This document shows, one piece after another, positions 57,298-64,000 of a DNA stretch of 64,000 nt; position 1 is the first letter of the stretch; every line of letters begins with the position of its first letter. The notes under the pieces were generated by a model, which was given only the letters and a program-made list of their open reading frames with translations, had not been told where the DNA came from and did no database searches. Source of the stretch: Przewalskia tangutica (lineage: Eukaryota; Streptophyta; Magnoliopsida; Solanales; Solanaceae); NCBI GenBank assembly GCA_029844215.1, contig CM056736.1:57225562-57289561 (forward strand). Reading direction: 5' to 3'. A program made the position numbers and the translations under genes.

Positions 57298-60200
57298 TGT
57301 CACGACTGACCGGCCCGCGATCGTGTCTTACCCTGCACCCTAGTGATACAACATCGAGAAAATCAGCGAAATAAAAACATACACATGAAACAAGATATAC
57401 AATAATGAAATAAGAAACAAAGCTAACCAAAACGGTTACCTTTCCGAATATATAAATAAAACTTGAACCCGACGCTACATCCCTTTACAAATTCTGCCAA
57501 CAAGATTACGCACTTCTACGAATGTTATAACAACAATGACGGGACAGGGCCCCGCCATACCCCTGAATGTAAGTACCTACAACGACAGGGGACTATACCA
57601 AAGATAAGCCTCCGGAGAAACGGAGCTTCCCAAAACGCTGAATTGTGATCCTATGAGCGAGGATCGACGATCGCGTACCTCTACTGCGGCATGAACGCAC
57701 CCGAAGGAGGTCGAAGACAGCTACAAGTATGTGAAATCGTAGCATCAAATCAAATCATAACATTTTAAAACCAATTACAAATACGCATTTAACAACCAAT
57801 TTAATCGCACATAGTGCCACAAAGATAAACAAGAGCAAAATAGATATAACGAATCGTTTTTTTCTAGGCCGCTAATGATCGGGCAAGGCTAATCGCCCAT
57901 AGTATCATTATGCGTGCCTAATCTCGAACTCCCGCACCGCATAGGTCACATGCACCGCATGAGGTATTCTCGCGACGGGGAAGCTAACCCGCGCATCCTC
58001 CTCGACTCCCGCACCGCATAGTCACAGATCGCGTGAGGCATTCTCGCGACGGATACACACCGAATGATCAATCTCGAACTCCCGCACTCCGCATAATCAC
58101 ACGCACCGCATGAGGTATACCTCGCATCGAGTGGCAAGTCCTCGCATCATAACAAGTCGGGGTATGTGATATAATAAGAAGATAACGCTTATCGTTTAAC
58201 AACGTAAGCACAACAAGAATAACCCCCTCACACAAACATCACAAGACACTAACACACGTAGCATCGTAACATGTTTACTTATCAAACCATCTTACTACAC
58301 TTTCCAGAAATCAATACAAGACTTTCATAAACAAATAAGTAAACCGTTCCTTTTATCTTTCTTAAGTCGTTATACCTAACTTCCCATAAAGCTAGTATAA
58401 CACTTAAGCTTTTAAAACCAAGTATTTCTTTTCTTTCAAATATGATTCATAACTCTTTTGAAATACTTCAAGATTCTTATTATTTAAACTCAAGTCAAAC
58501 GACATCAAAGTAAAACCAAAACAATTTCCATACCTTCTTTTTAAACCAATCTTAAGACAAAAGCGTGGCTTCCTTTTTTTTTAAACCCTTTAAGACAAAA
58601 CCATACCTTCCTTTAAAACAAAGGCACTTTTTCCTTTTAAAGTCAAGTAGCAATATACTTTTAAACCAAGGATCTTACTCTTTTAAAAACAAGTAACCTA
58701 TACCTTTAAATCAAGTTACTTCTCCTTTCCCAAAATCAAGTTGTTTATAAGTCAAGTTATCATTTTAAATCCAATGATAAAACCATTCTTATTTTCGAAA
58801 TCAAGGTAACTTTATTCTTTAAAAGACCACACCCATTACTCATGAGTGAGGTTTTACAACTTTTAACATAATTCAAGTCCTTAATATTTCATAACAAGTC
58901 ACTTAACTTTGGAATCAAGTCAAGGACACAAAAGGAAAATCAACTTCCTTTAAACACACGCGTCGTCTACCGCACTAAATATATTTCACAAATATCATGC
59001 TAGAAAGGATAGGAAGATGTTCACATACCTCGCGATTCGACATCGACAATAAGCAAAACGCCCAAAGTACTCTAACCTTGCTCGCTTTTTCCACCCTTCA
59101 AGTAATACGCCACTCGTAGTACTTCAACCTATAAATGCCACAAAACGCCTATCAACCTCTAGATCTCTTCGTAGAATAATTCTAGATACAAGATTCCTTA
59201 TTCTACGGAAAATTCGAAGACCTCCCCGCAACCACATAAATCTCTCATCTAACGAGGCCTGCCACTAAACCAACAATCCCAGGGGTTTCACGCCTAACCT
59301 GACGTACAATTCTACTCCACAATAATACTACAAGTCTCATCAGAATACAAATCCCTATGTAAATACATTCAATTCTTATCCATATATTCTACATATAGTA
59401 TACTCAACTATACATTACTACAACATGTAATTTCCAATTACAATAGGGGGATAAAGATCATTACCTCGATAAGCCCAAAATTATCCAAGTTTATAAGTCG
59501 ATCCTGAGCAACGTTTAGCTCAACGCTCAACCCGCTCCAAGCGACCCTTAGAAGTTTCTAACCAACTCCTCTTAACACTTCATCTAAGCTATGAAGATTT
59601 TCCTGTGGTTTCGCTTACGACTATTGGAATAAAGTAGTATTTCCTGCTCTTATGTTGGGATTTCTTTGGAATACCACAAGGATTTAGGCTAAAGTATTTG
59701 GAATAACAATAATACTTGAAGAATTCTACTCAAGGTGGGGTGTTTGGACGAGAACTCACTAAGGAGGGAGGGAATTTTTGCCTTGAAACTTTCTAATGTG
59801 GATGAAATAAAGTCTTGCACACACGCGGGTATTTATAGGAAATCAATGGCCAAGATCTAGGCAAGTGGATGGTGAAGATTGGGTACATGTGTGTGGGTAG
59901 TTGGCCAACCATTTGTTCACCACAAAATGGGACAAGTGGCCACCACAAAATGGGCCACTTGTCCACCTAAAAACGCCCCACTTGTCTTCTCCACCCGCCA
60001 ACATGGCCACACGGGGTGACACGTGTCGCCTACTGCCCAAAATATTTCATCTTCCAAAATATCCGTAAAGCCAAAAATCCGAAAATAAAGTGGCCCCACA
60101 AAACCAGTAATTTCCTCCCGTGGGCCCCACGTGACCAATTCCGGAAATAAAATTCCATAATTCTTAAATATTCCAAAAAGTCCGAATACCAAATCTGGGA

Positions 60201-60349
60201 ATCCAATTCCCTTTAACGAACATTTTTCCTTCACAAAATCCGGAAACTTTTCCGTCGAAAAAATCACATCTTTCTTCCTTTCCAATTTAAATGTCGTATT
60301 CTCGAACGTACGTCCTCGTATACATACTCTGGAACTACGGGGTGTAACA
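57298..60349 (-). repeat. 3' LTR of E7 (3.05 kb)
   Basis: TGTCACGACTG to TGTAACA; the inner end reads TGTTACACCCCG on the element strand, as in E4. TATA box (reverse complement) at 59830-59837. Hairpin H1 at 58369-58401; a CGCATGAGG island at 57890-58140. Confidence 0.9.
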
Positions 60350-60362
60350 TTCTTCCCCCCTT
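60350..60362 (-). promoter_or_regulatory. Polypurine tract of E7
   Basis: Minus-strand AAGGGGGGAAGAA at the LTR edge, followed inward by the CGAATGTT motif. Confidence 0.88.
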
Positions 60363-60639
60363 AGAAACATTCGTCCCGAATGTTCCTTCTAAGTCTCCAA
60401 GCACACCGTGTCGGTATAGTCTTCACTACTATACTTACGAAACCAATTATGCCACATCTGGCTATATACCACATACGCGCAAAAACGCACATCCAAGCCA
60501 ATGAAGAATCATCTCTAAAGCGTATAACAATACCAATTGCTTCACCCATGGTCCAAAGGATACTTTCTTCCCCTCTTCACTTATAAAAAAGGACACTTCC
60601 ATCTTCTTAACACATCTTAGCCTCTTTTCTTACTCGTCG

Positions 60640-61530
60640 TATCTTCCTCGTACACTCGAACTCTTCCTACTATACGTACCACATTTCTGTCATTGCTTCA
60701 GTTTCCAAAATCTCGGGGTTACTATCTCTAACTTGGTCATCATTAACTGGGAACACTCTGGATGGATCTCCGATACTCTTTCGAAACATAGCAACCTGGA
60801 AGACCGGACGTACTGTCTCCTAAGTCGGACGGCAGTGCTAACTTATAGGCAACCTGGCCTATTCTACAACGATCTGAAAATGCCCAAAGTACCTCGGGCT
60901 AAGTTTCCCCTGCTATCCAAATCTCACACCTTCCGGTGGTACCTTCGAAGACCCACCGCCAACTCGAACTCCAGTGTCGACGCCGATTATCCACACGACT
61001 TCGCTGACTCGAGTCGCTAATAACTTCTTTTGGATAAGCTTCACCTTATCCACATCCTGCTGAAACAAGTAGGGACCAACTATCTGAACCTTGCCAACAT
61101 CGAACCAATCGACCGGCAACCTACACTTTCGTCCATACAAGGCTTCATAAGGCACCATCCGAATACTAAAATGGTAGCTATATAATACTCACTCAACAAG
61201 AGGCAAATAATCCTCACAGCTACCCCTGAAATCAAAACACCGGCCCGTAACCTATCCTCAAATGTCTGGATAAAATGCGTTGTTCGTCCGTCGACCCGAG
61301 GGTGAATGCAATACTGAGACTCACCTGAGTTTCTAACCCCGCCTGGTAAAACCTCCCGAAAAAGAAATAGCCATAAACTGGGCTCCACTGCCTGCCATAA
61401 TAAAAGTAGGAACCTGCGCACTTACAACCTTCCCGATAACATCTCGCATAACCTCCGCCGAGTAAACAGCCCTAATCGAAGACAAGATGGGTGACCTCAT
61501 CGCCCGGCCATCGTCGAACGCATCCACGAA
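60640..61530 (-). pseudogene. E7 integrase core tail and chromodomain remnant
   Basis: Minus strand 61527-61333 reads VMRDVIGKVVSAQVPTFIMA then GSGAQFMAISF, a diverged copy of the integrase GAQFTANFW block. 61158-60913 reads MVPYEALYGRKCRLPVDWFD, then DKVKLIQKKLLATR. Further left is a worn chromodomain region (RPGCL for GKVAY, and a GDPSRVF-like stretch near 60765). It is closer to E1's remnant than to E3 or E6, and starts at the same point after the spacer. Confidence 0.75.
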
Positions 61531-61990
61531 CTCGCACGATGGTTACCTAATCTTGGGCCTAACACCTTGTGACCTATCATCTAGCGACCACCTCAAATCG
61601 ACCCACCACATTTCGGCCGGGTTGACTCGCGATATGGCCTCAACCCGACCCACTTCAGACTAAACTCGCTCCCGATCCGGAACAATCTTACCAGTTCACG
61701 TCATGAAAGCTACCACTTCCATCTCACACTACCTATGGAATTATCCCACAATATATATCACGCATACCAAGTACTTCGACAAGGACCAACCGTAACATCC
61801 ACTCAGGACGGCCTTGCATCCAAGGTCCCAACTGTTATAAATTCTAAGGCTCCCCATTTTCTCGTCCCCAGACTTACCCTTTTCAACTACCCATATTTTC
61901 TAATCACAACTTACACAATGCTAACCGAACATAGCAATCCACATGCATCTACCATAACGACCTAAACAAGTCTCTTAAGGTCAAGATATC
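61530..61990 (-). other. E7 spacer (non-coding)
   Basis: Same block as in E1, E4 and E5: GTGGATGCGTTCGA, AGGCCCAAGATTAGG and a GGGTTGAGG/CAACCCGG pair on the minus strand. No shared reading frame. Confidence 0.7.
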
Positions 61991-63312
61991 ATCAGAACTC
62001 GCCTCACTTTCCTTTGTCGCCTAATCAAATCCTGCTCACGGGCGCGTAACTACGACGGTGATGAACCAGCCATCGATCCCGGCCGAGTCGTAACATCCGC
62101 GCCACTGTTCGGACAATTTCTCGCAAAGGCCTGCCGCCGCAAGCCTAACAAGCTATCTAAGTAGTACGACACTCCCATAAGAACACCTACCACAACGCCA
62201 TACCGTGGGGTGGCCTCCTCAGCTAACACCCCTTCCTCTCCGAACCACCGACCGAACTGACCTGGTAGGCTAAGTCATCCCACTTGTATCCCTCCTACTA
62301 GGACATTCTCTCCTCACATGGCCCTGACGGCCGCTGGTAAAACAAGTACTAGCAAAAAGACGACATTCTCCGGGATGACGCCTGTCACATAGTGAACACC
62401 GAGGAAAATCAATCGATCGCTAGAACCTATGTAAATCGTGAACGGAAACCCCGGAGTTCACCAACTCCTAAATACCGAACGCCCCAAGTCCGCGAGGACC
62501 ACTCAGATCGGCGGAGACGCATAACCGCCTCACTGGAAGGTCCGCCTCGAAGTTACCAGCGACCTCGCTGCTCGCCCTCTTCTCGCTGATCTTGGTTAAT
62601 GCGTCGATCTCACGTTCCTCGCCGCGTAAGCTCAGACGCGGGCAATGTCCATGTCCGATCAAGAGCTACTTGTACAACTTCTCGTTAGATAATCGTCATG
62701 TCTCGTGACATATCGGTGCACTCTATCCTCCATGTACGCCACTAACGCGGGTCATAACGAGCCCATGAGTCAAACTCTATATCAGATTCCCGAACCGTCC
62801 CGCCTGCTCGCCAACCCCATAAATCTATCTCGCCCGAGCTCTCATCATGCGAGGGCAAGAAGTGTGTGTAAGAATGCCTCGAGGTCTTGATCACTTTCAT
62901 GATCGCCGCAATCGCCGAATAAACTCCGATGATCTTCCTCGGTCCTCAATCCATAGGACTCGGGTGGACTGAAACTCAAGAAGTCCCGAAATCTCAAAAC
63001 TATCGGATCTAGGGTGAACTACTGGTACTGCCGGAACCACCGGCTCTCGTCTGTCCTCACTCCCACCACGGACTAGCTAGTAATGGTCATCTCCTTGTAA
63101 CTCCTATCCTCTGTTCTGGCCGTGGGACTAGAGGCTCAGTATCGTGGTCTCGTGGCTACTGCTCGCTCTAAACTCTCTCAGGCTAGCGGCGTCGCGAACT
63201 CCCGAATGAGCGTTGTCTCAAATAATGGCGGGCGTGCCTCGTAACCTCGTGCTTACTGCTCGCGCCTCCTCTCGCCTTGCCCTTCAGGCTCTGGTTGCCT
63301 TGCGTGAGGCAT
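61990..63312 (-). pseudogene. E7 gag
   Basis: The start codon at 63312-63310 opens MPHARQPEPEGQGE (family MPPR.AxxxxxGK). Near 62330-62290 a zinc knuckle GRQGHVRRECPSRRD is readable. The core in between can be followed only in pieces, with breaks at many CTG/CAG sites. Upstream bases (CTTTTCACCCG) match the acceptor-like tract. Confidence 0.68.
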
Positions 63313-63498
63313 AACGGGTGAAAAGAATACGTCGGAGGAGTCCAACTTATAACACGACTCTAAGGCATGATCTCGAGTGAGAAGAATGAAACCAATCCTA
63401 AATATCCTGCAGCCTCCTGATTATAGGTGTGGTGCACAACACACCGATAATCAAGACTCTACTAGATACGGTTTGTAGACACTTTCCGAGGATTAACT

Positions 63499-63510
63499 GC
63501 TCTGATACCA
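63499..63510 (-). promoter_or_regulatory. Primer binding site of E7
   Basis: The reverse complement is a perfect TGGTATCAGAGC, four bases inside the 5' LTR. Confidence 0.94.
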
Positions 63511-63514
63511 CTTT

Positions 63515-64000
63515 TGTCACAACCCGACCCCGGGCCCACGACTGGTGCCTTACCCCGGGCACCCTAGTGATACAACATCAGAGAAAATCAGCGGAAATAA
63601 AAAACATACACATGAAACAAGATATACAATAATGAAATAAGAAAAGCAACTAAAACGGTTACCTTTACGAATATATAAATAAAACTTGAACCGACGATTA
63701 TATCCCTTTTACAAATTCGCCCACAAGATTACTCTGGACCTCTACGAATGTTATAACAACAATGACGGGACGGGGCCCGCCATACCACGAATGTAAGTAC
63801 CTACAACGACGGGGACTATACCAAAGATAAGCCTCGAGAAACGGAGCTTCCCAAAATGAATGTGATCCTATGAGCGAGGATCAACAACCGGTGTACCTCT
63901 ACTGCGGCGTGAACGGCCCGAATGAGGCGATCTGACAAGTACCAAGTATGTGGCGAAAATCGTAAATGAAATCATAACATTTTAAAACCAATTACAAATA
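63515..64000 (-). repeat. 5' LTR of E7, partial
   Basis: TGTCACAACCCGACCCCGGG onward, collinear with 57298-57790. It runs off the window. Confidence 0.9.

Larger units (their letters stand above)
57298..64000 (-). mobile_element. E7: non-autonomous Ty3/gypsy element, minus strand (runs off window)
   Basis: The 3' LTR is 57298-60349, the interior 60350-63514, and the 5' LTR starts at 63515 and leaves the window. The visible ends of the two LTRs are nearly the same, so it is young. The interior shares E1's layout: gag, spacer, integrase core tail and chromodomain remnant, with protease to RNase H missing. Confidence 0.87.

Noticed and set aside
1..64000. tRNA or rRNA genes
   Set aside because: No cloverleaf with A and B boxes or rRNA core sequence was seen. 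TGGTATCAGAGC matches are primer binding sites next to LTR ends.

Overview
This window is plant nuclear DNA made almost entirely of LTR retrotransposons. No host gene, rRNA, tRNA or CRISPR array is visible. The recognisable proteins (zinc-knuckle gag, DSG/DPG protease, FIDDILVYS reverse transcriptase, RNase H, integrase with a C-terminal chromodomain) and a TGGTATCAGAGC initiator-Met tRNA primer site identify Ty3/gypsy chromoviruses, most likely the Tekay/Del clade. An angiosperm (probably a dicot, perhaps an asterid) fits, but species cannot be read from the sequence. It looks like pericentromeric or other heterochromatic repeat DNA. LTRs are unusually long (2.5-3.5 kb), with a TATA box only about 400 bp in, so most of each LTR would be transcribed R-U5.

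Layout. Element names used: E = element, S = solo LTR, R1 = poly(A) retro-ORF. E4 (+) is the outer scaffold. The right part of its 5' LTR is 30725-32907, its interior 32908-34831, and its 3' LTR is split over 34832-36249, 44516-44892 and 56645-56896. Everything from the left window edge to 30724 is a nested block inside E4's 5' LTR: LTR1 of E2 (1-721 and 13477-13879), broken by minus-strand E1 (722-13476), which itself carries solo LTR S1 (3286-6733). Then come the E2 interior (13880-15219) and a truncated LTR2 (15220-17467), fused to the gag-pol of E3 (17467-24549). E3 is broken by solo LTR S2 (20443-23847) and ends in LTR3 (24550-30724), which contains solo LTR S3 (26630-30039).

E4's 3' LTR received three insertions. 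E5 (+, 36250-44515) is a complete non-autonomous element with a perfect CATGT target duplication. R1 (minus, 44893-56644) is poly(A)-tailed and split by E6 (minus, 46010-55226), the only copy with a nearly full gag-pol. A minus-strand LTR (from 56897) contains E7 (minus, 57298 to beyond 64000).

How the parts work together: E1, E2, E4, E5 and E7 carry gag remnants but lack most of pol, so they could move only with proteins supplied by an E6/E3-like relative. E1, E4, E5 and E7 share a non-coding spacer after gag. Points of special interest are two hairpins that recur in divergent LTR families with changed stems and kept loops, a candidate spliced gag leader, a Gly/Asp/His-rich retro-ORF, and a systematic CTG/CAG error pattern that looks like methylation-dependent base-calling and probably makes many genes look more broken than they are.
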